From NCBI GenBank assembly GCA_040902885.1, contig JBBDWK010000077.1, positions 31,585 through 95,584 of the forward strand: a DNA stretch of 64,000 nucleotides. Reading direction: 5' to 3'. The notes under the pieces are model-generated. The model made no database searches, was not told the DNA's origin, and worked only from the letters and a program-made list of their open reading frames with translations. Both the position numbers and the translations under genes were made by a program. This DNA comes from JBBDWK01 sp040902885. GTDB taxonomy: Bacteria; Acidobacteriota; Terriglobia; Bryobacterales; Bryobacteraceae. Positions within the stretch are counted from its first letter, which is position 1. Each line of letters opens with the position of its first letter. Positions 26,974-33,418 of this stretch are shown piece after piece.

Positions 26974-27507
26974 TTAGGCAGCCGATTCCTGAATCTTCAA
27001 CTGGTTGTGAACATCCTTCACACCGCTCACCGTGTCGGCGATGTCTTCGGCGAGGCGCTTCGCGCCGCGGCGGCTGACGCTTCCTGCCAACGTCACTTCG
27101 CCCTGCGATACCGTCACATCGATATCCCGAGCGTCCAGGTCCGGGTGATCGGTCATCCGTTCGTTGATTTCTTCCCACATGCGCTCGTCGGATCGCTTAT
27201 AGCCTTTGGGACCCAGGCCAACGTAGCCGCCCGGCTTGGCCCAGGTCTCGATCCGCTCCACGCTGCGCGACCCGTGGGGGCCCCAGGTTTCATCGGACTC
27301 CTCGAAGCCCTGAAAGTACCCCTCGTTGCCCCAGTTTCCCTGGTTGCCCCAAAATCCCCGGCCGCCCTGGTCGGCTTGACCCCAGTTCCGCCGGTCGGGT
27401 CCCCGAATCTGCTCCACCGAATATGGCGGAGTGGCCAGACCATAGCTCCTTCGCTCTTCGCCTGGGCTGCGCTCGTCCGGCGTACGATTTTTCCTTCGAA
27501 CCGGCAT
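26974..27507 (-). CDS. BON-domain protein with Gly/Asn/Trp-rich linker
   Basis: A 177-residue protein from ATG 27507 (GGAG six bases upstream). The N-terminal 100 residues are polar and disordered, with a short low-complexity stretch FWGNQGNWGNEGYFQGFEE. The C-terminal 70 residues are a BON domain (IDVTVSQGEVTLAGSVSRRG, then the ADTVSGVKDVHNQLKI end), as found in OsmY and other stress or lipid-binding proteins. A conserved acidic pre-domain region (DERMWEEINERMTDHPDLDA) is typical of acidobacterial and proteobacterial SWFGD/BON proteins. There is no signal peptide, so it is cytoplasmic. Probably stress related. It is divergent from the cytochrome gene, with the inverted-repeat cluster between. 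Confidence 0.78.
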   Translation of the reverse strand: MPVRRKNRTPDERSPGEERRSYGLATPPYSVEQIRGPDRRNWGQADQGGRGFWGNQGNWGNEGYFQGFEESDETWGPHGSRSVERIETWAKPGGYVGLGPKGYKRSDERMWEEINERMTDHPDLDARDIDVTVSQGEVTLAGSVSRRGAKRLAEDIADTVSGVKDVHNQLKIQESAA

Positions 27508-27610
27508 AGAAACTCCTGCTACTTCCATTTTATGGTCCGTGGCGGAGATTACCCGATCCAGCACTACAAAGTGTGTACAAAACCTCAGAACGTCTCACGT
27601 TGCGGCTCTC

Positions 27611-27659
27611 GGCCCAAACTGGGCCAGATGAGGCCTTGACATTGGGCCAAATCGGCCCA
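27611..27659. promoter_or_regulatory. Four-half-site inverted-repeat cluster (GGCCCA/TGGGCC)
   Basis: GGCCCA, AAC, TGGGCC (27611-27625) is followed 17 bases later by TGGGCC, AAATC, GGCCCA (27643-27659). A TTGACA hexamer (27636-27641) lies between the two inverted repeats. The cluster is about 90 bp upstream of the cytochrome/PQQ dehydrogenase operon and 100 bp upstream of the divergent BON gene. It looks like an operator pair around a -35 element; the -10 is not convincing. Confidence 0.45.
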
Positions 27660-27747
27660 AATCGGACACCCCGGCCAATCGGCCTTGACGCCGGACGAGC
27701 CGGATACTACCATCAGATCCCAGCTACCGGACGCAACCGGGTGTTCT

Positions 27748-28527
27748 ATGTATAGGTTTGCCATCGCTCTCGTGCTTGGGGTTTCCGCCTGTCTGGCGCA
27801 AAGCCCGAATAAAAATCCATACGATTCCAGCCCGCGGGAGGCGGAAGCGGGACGCGGCGCGTTCCGCATCTACTGCGCCCCCTGCCACGGCATCAAAGCC
27901 GAAGGCGGAAGAGGGCCGGATCTCACGCGCGGCGTTTACGCCGTGGGCGAGACGGACGCCGACCTCTACCAGGTCATCGCCGAAGGGATTGCGGGCACGG
28001 AGATGCCCGGCTTTGGCGTCAACATGGGCGAAGACAACATCTGGCGCGTGGTTACCTACATCCGCTCCACCACCAGGAAAGATCGCGAACCGGTGCAGGG
28101 CGATGCCTCCGTTGGCGAAAAACTGTACTGGGGCAAAGGGGCATGCGGCCAGTGCCACCGCATCGGGCAGCGCGGCGGGCGGACCGGACCGGAGTTGACG
28201 CGCACCGGGCGCACGCGCAGCCTTGCGTACCTCCGGGCCTCGGTTCTGACGCCCGATTCCGACCTGACGCCCGGATATAACACGGTGACGGTGACCACGC
28301 GAGACGGCAGGAAGATCATCGGCGTGGAGAAGGGCTTCGACAATTTCTCCGCTCAGTTGATGGATGCCGACGAGCGCTTCCATTCCTTCCTGAAAAGCGA
28401 TGTCGCTTCCGTCACGCGCGAATTCCGCTCCCTGATGCCGCAGGGCTATGGGAAGATGTTCTCCCAAACCGAATTGAACGATTTGTTAGCTTATATGACC
28501 GGTCTGACCGGGGAGGTGCGGAAATGA
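27748..28527 (+). CDS. Di-haem cytochrome c (partner of PQQ dehydrogenase)
   Basis: A 259-residue exported protein from ATG 27748. The leader MYRFAIALVLGVSACLAQ may be a lipoprotein signal (VSAC) or a normal one. There are two haem-c motifs: CAPCH (43-47) and CGQCH (133-137), each followed by typical cytochrome c segments, with an axial Met candidate in EMPGFG (residues 85-90). The C-terminal part has the RDGRKIIGVEKGFDNFSAQLMD strand set seen in cytochromes fused to or paired with glucose/alcohol dehydrogenases. It overlaps the PQQ dehydrogenase gene by four bases (ATGA) and is its natural electron acceptor. An upstream ATG (27685) adds a non-signal stretch and is rejected. Confidence 0.88.
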   Translation: MYRFAIALVLGVSACLAQSPNKNPYDSSPREAEAGRGAFRIYCAPCHGIKAEGGRGPDLTRGVYAVGETDADLYQVIAEGIAGTEMPGFGVNMGEDNIWRVVTYIRSTTRKDREPVQGDASVGEKLYWGKGACGQCHRIGQRGGRTGPELTRTGRTRSLAYLRASVLTPDSDLTPGYNTVTVTTRDGRKIIGVEKGFDNFSAQLMDADERFHSFLKSDVASVTREFRSLMPQGYGKMFSQTELNDLLAYMTGLTGEVRK

Positions 28528-30080
28528 GGCTTTGGATTTCGATTTTAACCGCGGCGCTCGCCTGGGGGCAGAACGCCGATCCCGGCGACTGGCTCACGTA
28601 CGGAAAGAACTTGCAGGGATGGCGCTATAGCGAGCTCTCGCAGATCGACGTGAAGAATGTGGCGCAACTCGTCCCACAGTGGATCTATCAGACCGGCGTT
28701 GCGGGCAAATTCGAAACCAGCCCCCTGGTCTTCGACCGCCAGATGTTCTTCACCGGTCCTTCCAACCACGCCTTTGCGCTGGACCTGCTGACGGGCCGGC
28801 CGGTCTGGCACTATGCGAAGCCGGTTCCTAAAGGCCTGAGCCTCTGCTGCGGGCAGCCCAACCGCGGTTTCGCACGGCAGGGCGACAGGCTGTACAAGGT
28901 GAACCTGGAATCCACGCTGGTGGCGCTGGACGTGAAAACCGGAGCCGTGATCTGGGAGACTCCCATTGGCGACACGAAGAAGGGCTATACTACCACGGTC
29001 GCGCCTCTGGTAGCCAAGAATCTGGTCATCGTGGGGGTGGCGGGGGCCGAGTTCGGCGTGCGGGGCTTCATCGATGCGTTTCACGCCGAGACCGGCAAGC
29101 ACGTCTGGCGCTTCTACACCGTGGCCGGTCCCGAAGACCCCGCCGGAATGAAGACCTGGGGCGGCGATTCCTGGAAGCAGGGCGGCGCGTCCATCTGGGT
29201 TACCGGCACCTACGACCCCGAGTTGAACCTGACTTATTGGGGCACCGGCAACCCCGGACCGGACATGTACGGCGACGACCGGCCTGGCGACAACCTCTAC
29301 TCCTGCGCCGTGGTGGCGCTCGACTTGGATACCGGTAAGCTGAAGTGGCACTATCAGTTCACGCCGCACGACGTACACGATTGGGACGCCATCGCCGATC
29401 CGGTCCTGGTGGATCTGAACATCAAGGGCGCAAAGGTCAAGGGGCTGATCCAAGCCAATCGCAATGGCTTCTTCTACGCGCTCGACCGCACGAATGGAAA
29501 ACTGCTCGCGGCTAAGGCATACACAAAAGTCACATGGGCAGACGGCATAGGCCCCAACGGAAGGCCGATTTTGATTGCGGGCCAAGATCCGACCGAAGAC
29601 GGCAACAAGTCTTGCCCAGGCCTCGGCGGCGGGCACAATTGGCAGGCCACTACTTATAGCCCGCAGACGGGAATGTATTATTTCCCGACGACCGAAGGCT
29701 GTCAGATTTATTACAAAACGAAACAGGAATTCATGGTGGGCGCCTGGTACCAGGGGAGTACCGTCAGCCCGCTGCCCACTGAGCCTGCCACCGGTGCGGT
29801 GGTCGCCGTGGACCCGGCGACCGGAGACACCAAATGGCGCTACCTCACGGTTTCTCCGCCTTCGAGCGGTCTGCTATCCACCGCCGGAGGCCTCGTCTTT
29901 TCGGGTGACCGGGAGGGGTATTTCACGGCGCTCGACGCCCATAACGGAAAAGTCCTGTGGAAATTCCAGACCGGCGGGCCGATCGGGGCGCCCCCCATCT
30001 CCTATTCCCTGGACGGGCGGCAATATATCGCGGTCGCTGCCGGTTCCTCCATGTTTTCCTTCGCGTTACCGCAAAGGTAA
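28524..30080 (+). CDS. PQQ-dependent alcohol dehydrogenase (methanol/ethanol type)
   Basis: A 518-residue secreted eight-bladed propeller. The signal peptide is MRLWISILTAALAWGQ. The rare adjacent-Cys disulfide of quinoprotein alcohol dehydrogenases is Cys108-Cys109 (GLSLCCGQPNRG). GAEFGVRG matches the PQQ-contacting 'GAEYGVRG' motif, and PHDVHDWDAIAD holds the catalytic Asp (Asp288). The residue two positions after it is Ile290, not Asp, so the lanthanide-dependent (XoxF/PedH) signature is missing and calcium is the likely metal. It lacks the C-terminal haem domain of type II enzymes; the co-translated di-haem cytochrome upstream serves instead. The substrate is an alcohol, not resolved further. 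The chain is somewhat shorter than typical (about 570-600). Confidence 0.9.
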   Translation: MRLWISILTAALAWGQNADPGDWLTYGKNLQGWRYSELSQIDVKNVAQLVPQWIYQTGVAGKFETSPLVFDRQMFFTGPSNHAFALDLLTGRPVWHYAKPVPKGLSLCCGQPNRGFARQGDRLYKVNLESTLVALDVKTGAVIWETPIGDTKKGYTTTVAPLVAKNLVIVGVAGAEFGVRGFIDAFHAETGKHVWRFYTVAGPEDPAGMKTWGGDSWKQGGASIWVTGTYDPELNLTYWGTGNPGPDMYGDDRPGDNLYSCAVVALDLDTGKLKWHYQFTPHDVHDWDAIADPVLVDLNIKGAKVKGLIQANRNGFFYALDRTNGKLLAAKAYTKVTWADGIGPNGRPILIAGQDPTEDGNKSCPGLGGGHNWQATTYSPQTGMYYFPTTEGCQIYYKTKQEFMVGAWYQGSTVSPLPTEPATGAVVAVDPATGDTKWRYLTVSPPSSGLLSTAGGLVFSGDREGYFTALDAHNGKVLWKFQTGGPIGAPPISYSLDGRQYIAVAAGSSMFSFALPQR

Positions 30081-30109
30081 ACAAGGAGATCCGGCCGGCT
30101 GATGATAAA

Positions 30110-30625
30110 ATGAAAGTTCTCATGCAGGTTTTGCAGGCCGGCTCCCATAAATTGCTGTTGCTCGAGCTCGATACGGAGCTGGTAGCCAACGTAGCTCGCC
30201 AGGCGGGTTTTGAGATCCGGCTGGAAGACACGCCTCGCAGCGTGATTCTGGAATTGACCGCAAACGATCGCCAGTCGCCTCTGTTGCTTTTCGATGCCGC
30301 CGACCCAGCCAATCTGGGCTGGTTTTCCCGGTGCCAGTTCTACGTGGACGGGCGAAACGGGGGAGTGATGCAGACTCCCATGACGATCGCCAACCAGCGC
30401 GACCGTTCGGGGCGGACAATCTCCACCGCGGTGCGTGTGCGCATCGGAAAGGAACTTCCGGTGTCGTTCCGGTTGCCGGGCAAACAGCCGGTTTCCGAGC
30501 AGGTGGTTTACGCCCTTTTCTTCAATTTTCTGAATGCCCTTACGCGAACCGGCGTGGCCGTGTGTGGAGGCTCCGTGGTGCAGCCTCTGGCGGGGCGCAC
30601 GGAGGGCGTGGGACCTAAAAACTGA
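30110..30625 (+). CDS. Hypothetical protein
   Basis: 171 residues from ATG 30110, 29 bp after the PQQ dehydrogenase stop; a GGAG lies about 20 bases upstream. No signal peptide or membrane helix is seen. The N-terminal half alternates helices and strands (VLQAGSHKLLLLELDTELVA); the middle has DAADPANLGWFSRCQFYVDG; the C-terminus has HFNFLN-like hydrophobic pieces (VVYALFFNFLNALTRTGVAV). I do not recognise a family. Position suggests co-transcription with the glycosyltransferase that follows, whose first codon lies one base after this gene's stop. Confidence 0.6.
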   Translation: MKVLMQVLQAGSHKLLLLELDTELVANVARQAGFEIRLEDTPRSVILELTANDRQSPLLLFDAADPANLGWFSRCQFYVDGRNGGVMQTPMTIANQRDRSGRTISTAVRVRIGKELPVSFRLPGKQPVSEQVVYALFFNFLNALTRTGVAVCGGSVVQPLAGRTEGVGPKN

Positions 30626-30626
30626 A

Positions 30627-31313
30627 TTGCGTCCAACCGTTTCGGTTGTCGTACCCACCTATAACGAAGAAGCCGCGATCGCGAAACTGCTCGAGAATTT
30701 ATGTGCGATCGGCGCGGATGAGATCATCGTCGCCGACGGACACTCCAGCGACCGGACCGGCGAGATTGCCAGCGGGTATCCCGGGATCCGGTTCTTGTGT
30801 TCTCCCACGCCGAATCGGGCCGTGCAGATGAACCTGGGCGCCGCCTGGAGCACGGGCGATATCCTGTTGTTTCTGCACGCCGACGTCCGCTTGGGTCCCA
30901 ACAGCCTTCACGCGCTCCGGAAGACCATGAGCGACCCCGCGGTGCTGGGCGGCAACTTCGATATTCAGTACGAGGGCGGCGATCTGGCGGCGTCCTGGTT
31001 CACTGCAGTCAACCGCTGGCGCTGCCGTTGGGGCATTTTCTACGGCGACTCGGGGATCTTCTGCCGGCGTTCCGTCTTCGAACACCTTGGCGGATATAGG
31101 GACTGGCCCCTCATGGAAGACTACGAATTCGCCCGTAAGTTATGGATGAGCGGCAAGATATCCTTTTTGACAGAGTCTATATACGTTTCCAACCGCCGCT
31201 GGAAGAAGTCGGGGCTGTTTTCGACTGTCGTGTTCTGGATCGTAATTCAGGCCTTATATCAGTTACGCGTGTCGCCCCGGCGCCTGGCACGCCTATATGG
31301 GATAGTCCGTTGA
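30627..31313 (+). CDS. Family 2 glycosyltransferase, TIGR04283-like
   Basis: A 228-residue GT-A fold enzyme. It shows SVVVPTYNEEAAIAKLLENL at the start, then GADEIIVADGHSSDRTGEIA (the nucleotide-binding DGxSxDxT). RAVQMNLGAAWSTGDILLFL is followed by the HAD motif replacing DxD. GGYRDWPLMEDYEFARKL carries the catalytic-base ED. These features are those of the TIGR04283 group often found beside arsenosugar or lipid-linked sugar genes. The frame has no ATG near the N-terminus; the TTG at 30627 fits the domain start. The product is probably cytoplasmic or membrane-associated through the C-terminal hydrophobic region (VVFWIVIQALYQL). It is followed by a bidirectional terminator at 31444. Confidence 0.82.
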   Translation: MRPTVSVVVPTYNEEAAIAKLLENLCAIGADEIIVADGHSSDRTGEIASGYPGIRFLCSPTPNRAVQMNLGAAWSTGDILLFLHADVRLGPNSLHALRKTMSDPAVLGGNFDIQYEGGDLAASWFTAVNRWRCRWGIFYGDSGIFCRRSVFEHLGGYRDWPLMEDYEFARKLWMSGKISFLTESIYVSNRRWKKSGLFSTVVFWIVIQALYQLRVSPRRLARLYGIVR

Positions 31314-31492
31314 TTCTAGTACCCGATAACCTTTAAATGTAACTACTGGGCCTTGCCGGGCTGGCTTTCTGCTGGCACAATCGGGACTGTTAGACATGAC
31401 TGAGGAACGATTCGGGGGGACGGTCTTCAGTTGCGTCTTTTTTAGGCCGGCCCCCAAAGCCGGCCTTCTTTTCGCCTGTTTGCGGTTCTCGA
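31314..31492. other. Spacer between convergent units
   Basis: About 180 bp between the glycosyltransferase stop and the last open frame of the mer-like operon. It contains the hairpin at 31444-31466 and otherwise no gene or repeat that I can see. Confidence 0.6.
31444..31466. terminator. Bidirectional rho-independent terminator
   Basis: AGGCCGGC and GCCGGCCT form a perfect 8-bp stem around a 7-base loop. A run of T (CTTTTTT on the left when read as A's for the minus strand, TCTTTTC on the right) flanks each side. It serves the plus-strand glycosyltransferase unit and the minus-strand metal operon. Confidence 0.8.
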
Positions 31493-31666
31493 TCATCCAC
31501 GTCCGATCGCTGGCCGCGCGCGCCGGCAGGTCAACAGGTTGCCCACTCCGTAAGCAGGCATGCCTCGGAGCATCGTTCCGGTGTTTCCGACCCCGACTCG
31601 GCCCATGAGGCCGATATCAAAACTCCAGCCACCTTTGGCATTTGTCGGTGTGGCCGCACGCCTCAT
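31493..31666 (-). CDS. Possible 57-residue protein at the end of the metal operon
   Basis: The ATG overlaps the stop of the Cys-rich gene (ATGA), which suggests coupled translation. The frame reads MRRAATPTNAKGGWSFDIGL, then a Gly-rich stretch (GRVGVGNTGTMLRG) and an Arg-rich end. No family is recognised, and it contains only one Cys. It could be a real last gene of the operon or a chance frame. Confidence 0.25.
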   Translation of the reverse strand: MRRAATPTNAKGGWSFDIGLMGRVGVGNTGTMLRGMPAYGVGNLLTCRRARPAIGRG

Positions 31667-31809
31667 CCTTTCTTTTGCATGGTTTTTCCGCAGCAGCAAG
31701 TCGGGGCGTTATCGCCGCCCGCGCCTGGCTGCGGTCCTTTGGTGACTGTCACCTCACATCCGCACGCTGGGTCTGGACAGCTATAAACATCACCTTTGTT
31801 CCACGGCAT
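31663..31809 (-). CDS. 48-residue Cys-rich metal-binding protein
   Basis: A small gene with a very strong ribosome-binding site (GGAGGTGA before the ATG at 31809). The product opens MPWNKGDVYSCPDPACGCEV and ends with PTCCCGKTMQKKG. It has six Cys: one CxxxxCxC cluster and one CCC cluster after a Gly-rich loop. The 'C..C.C.V.V..G......P.CCCG..M' pattern recalls the rubredoxin-like knuckles of desulforedoxin and desulfoferrodoxin, but it is shorter than those. It is the fourth gene of the MerR-controlled operon, starting 39 bp after the thioredoxin gene, and probably binds or traps the metal (Hg, Cd, Zn or Fe). Not a classical metallothionein. Confidence 0.75.
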   Translation of the reverse strand: MPWNKGDVYSCPDPACGCEVTVTKGPQPGAGGDNAPTCCCGKTMQKKG

Positions 31810-31848
31810 ATTCACTCACCTCCCTTCCATTTCCGCGTTGTGTTTCGC

Positions 31849-32118
31849 CTATCTCGGCACGCCAAGACCAGCCGACCGAAGCGCTTGCTCTCCCGGCCCC
31901 GCTCCCGTGCAGCAGCTTGCGAGCTTCCCATCAATCGCAACGGCAGGAACGGTCTTTACGCCGTATTGCTTTGCCTTCTGGGCAATATCGGGTCTGTTCA
32001 TGTCAAGCACCTGCGGGTCACACGACGGGCAGGCGATGCTCTGCACGAGCTGAACGATTGTTTGGCACGCCGGACATCCGGCGCTAAAGACTTCAATCTT
32101 TCGTTTGTTCGTATTCAT
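31849..32118 (-). CDS. Small thioredoxin/glutaredoxin-like protein of a metal operon
   Basis: An 89-residue protein with a thioredoxin-like fold. The active-site-like motif CPAC lies near the N-terminus (EVFSAGCPACQTIVQLV). A second Cys pair (ACPSC) follows at about 30-33, and cis-Pro is in GVKTVPAVAIDGKL, followed by CC. Short proteins of this type accompany mercury and arsenic genes and may hand reduced metal or electrons to partners. The gene start overlaps the 3' end of the MerC-fusion gene by 26 bp. The four or more thiols suggest metal shuttling rather than general disulfide reduction. Confidence 0.82.
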   Translation of the reverse strand: MNTNKRKIEVFSAGCPACQTIVQLVQSIACPSCDPQVLDMNRPDIAQKAKQYGVKTVPAVAIDGKLASCCTGAGPGEQALRSAGLGVPR

Positions 32119-32872
32119 GATGATTTCTCCAGGCGCTCAGTTGAATGAACCCTGTATCCGAAGGAGCGCACTTCGGGCAGTGGGGAGCCGCAATCTGGCG
32201 CGGCCAGCTGTTCCATAAAGAGGAAGCAGTGAGTAACGCCACGCCGCTGTAGGCGAGCGCGTTTGATTCGAGTGAAAACTTGCCGCAGAGGATTACCGCT
32301 GCGGCGACAAGGCCTACCGCAAATGGACCGTAGCCCCGGCGAGTCCTTGCTCGAAACGCGAGCGTAAAAAGCGCGATGAAGAGAAACAGCGCCGTGAGCG
32401 GAAGCAGGTAGCGGGAAGAGAGGAGAAAACCCAACCCAAGCGCAGAGAGCACTCCCCCGTAAACCGGCCAGCACGCCGGGCACCCTCCAAGCGGGGGGAG
32501 CACGCTGAGTAAAATGGCCGGAACTGCGAGCAGGTTCTGCTTCACTGTGCGACAGTTCTCTACAGGAGCCGCCTGTAAAAGGGCCGTCTGAATCAACGCT
32601 ACCGAAGGGATACCGCTCTTCCCATGCCCGGCACACTCGTACAACCGGCAACATGAGGACTCGCTGCCCGGCTCAACTCCAGCCGCGTCCCGGCCGTCGA
32701 TAAGGACAGTTGGCGAGCCGAAGCCTCGCACGTACGAGGGAACATCGGGCAAGTTCTGCTCCCACTCCGTCCAGTTCGAAGGTAGCTTCGCCGACTGGAG
32801 CGCTCGCGAGAGATTTTCTCGCGTCGCAGCAACGTTCGGGCACTCCCGGTCGTAAAGAAGCTCTACTCTCAT
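32093..32872 (-). CDS. Thioredoxin-like / MerC-like membrane fusion protein
   Basis: A 259-residue fusion from ATG 32872. The N-terminal 100 residues are a thioredoxin-fold domain without a classical CxxC at the start (ELLYDRECPNVAATRENL) but with VLIDGRDAAG and a CC pair (SSCCRLYE). The C-terminal part has four hydrophobic helices and a MerC-like Cys motif, PLGGCPACWPVYGGVLSALG, in the first helix. MerC carries Hg(II) across the inner membrane. The tail ends with APHCPKCAP, another thiol pair. The gene overlaps the MerR gene by four bases and the thioredoxin gene by 26. Together these suggest uptake or sequestration of a thiol-binding metal; an MerA reductase is absent from the window. Confidence 0.8.
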   Translation of the reverse strand: MRVELLYDRECPNVAATRENLSRALQSAKLPSNWTEWEQNLPDVPSYVRGFGSPTVLIDGRDAAGVEPGSESSCCRLYECAGHGKSGIPSVALIQTALLQAAPVENCRTVKQNLLAVPAILLSVLPPLGGCPACWPVYGGVLSALGLGFLLSSRYLLPLTALFLFIALFTLAFRARTRRGYGPFAVGLVAAAVILCGKFSLESNALAYSGVALLTASSLWNSWPRQIAAPHCPKCAPSDTGFIQLSAWRNHHEYEQTKD

Positions 32873-33279
32873 GCGCGAACCTCCGCTGAGTGGATGCTCT
32901 CCAGGATCGGGCATTCGCTCGACGGCCCGCTGCCGGGGCATATCTGCATGAGCCCGCTCAGGACGCGTTTCATGGCTTCGAGAGTTCGAATCTTTTCATC
33001 AATGTCAGCGATCTTCGCCTTTGCCAGGCGCTGTACATCGGAACATTCTTTCTTCGGGTCAATCTGAATCGAGAGCAGCTCGCGAATCTCAGCGAGCGAG
33101 AACCCAAGCTCCTGCGCTCGCTTGATGAAGCGCACCCGGTGCACGGCATCCGCTGGAAACATCCGGTAGCCAGAGGATAATCGGGGCGGTTTCGGCAGCA
33201 GCCTTTCGCGCTCGTAATAGCGGATAGTTTGTAAGTTCACTCCGCCACGCTTGGCGACCTCGCCTATTTTGAGTCCCAT
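32869..33279 (-). CDS. MerR-family metal-responsive regulator, Hg(II)-type cysteines
   Basis: A 136-residue regulator with N-terminal winged helix (KIGEVAKRGGVNLQTIRYYE), dimer helix and C-terminal metal loop. Cysteines lie at 79, 114 and 123. These spacings (35 and 9) equal those of Cys82, Cys117 and Cys126 in Tn501 MerR, the three-coordinate Hg(II) site, so Hg(II) or a similar soft metal is the likely signal. It heads its own operon and should act on the MerR-type promoter at 33306-33337, twisting the long spacer to activate. Zinc or lead sensors of the family have different Cys sets, which makes Hg the best guess. Confidence 0.88.
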   Translation of the reverse strand: MGLKIGEVAKRGGVNLQTIRYYERERLLPKPPRLSSGYRMFPADAVHRVRFIKRAQELGFSLAEIRELLSIQIDPKKECSDVQRLAKAKIADIDEKIRTLEAMKRVLSGLMQICPGSGPSSECPILESIHSAEVRA

Positions 33280-33305
33280 CCTTTTTCTCCGCTCGTTCTA
33301 GTTCC

Positions 33306-33337
33306 AGCCTAAACCCTGTACCTAGATATAGAGTCAA
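33306..33337 (-). promoter_or_regulatory. MerR-type promoter and operator
   Basis: On the minus strand, TTGACT (-35, 33337-33332) is separated by a 20-base spacer from TAGGCT (-10, 33311-33306). The spacer holds the imperfect dyad CTATATCTAGGTACAG (33331-33316). An over-long spacer with a central dyad is the hallmark of MerR-activated promoters. It lies 27 bp before the MerR start codon and drives the whole operon. Confidence 0.72.
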
Positions 33338-33418
33338 GAGGAAAGTTTTCCGAAGCAAGTTGCAGATCGTGGAGGCGATCCAGGAAGCGAAGGGCCGCTC
33401 GCCCATTGCGTGAGAAAG

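Noticed and set aside
32093..32872. Calling the membrane fusion a full MerT or MerA partner
   Set aside because: It has MerC-like CPACWP in a four-helix region, not the CC pair of MerT helix 1, and MerA is absent.
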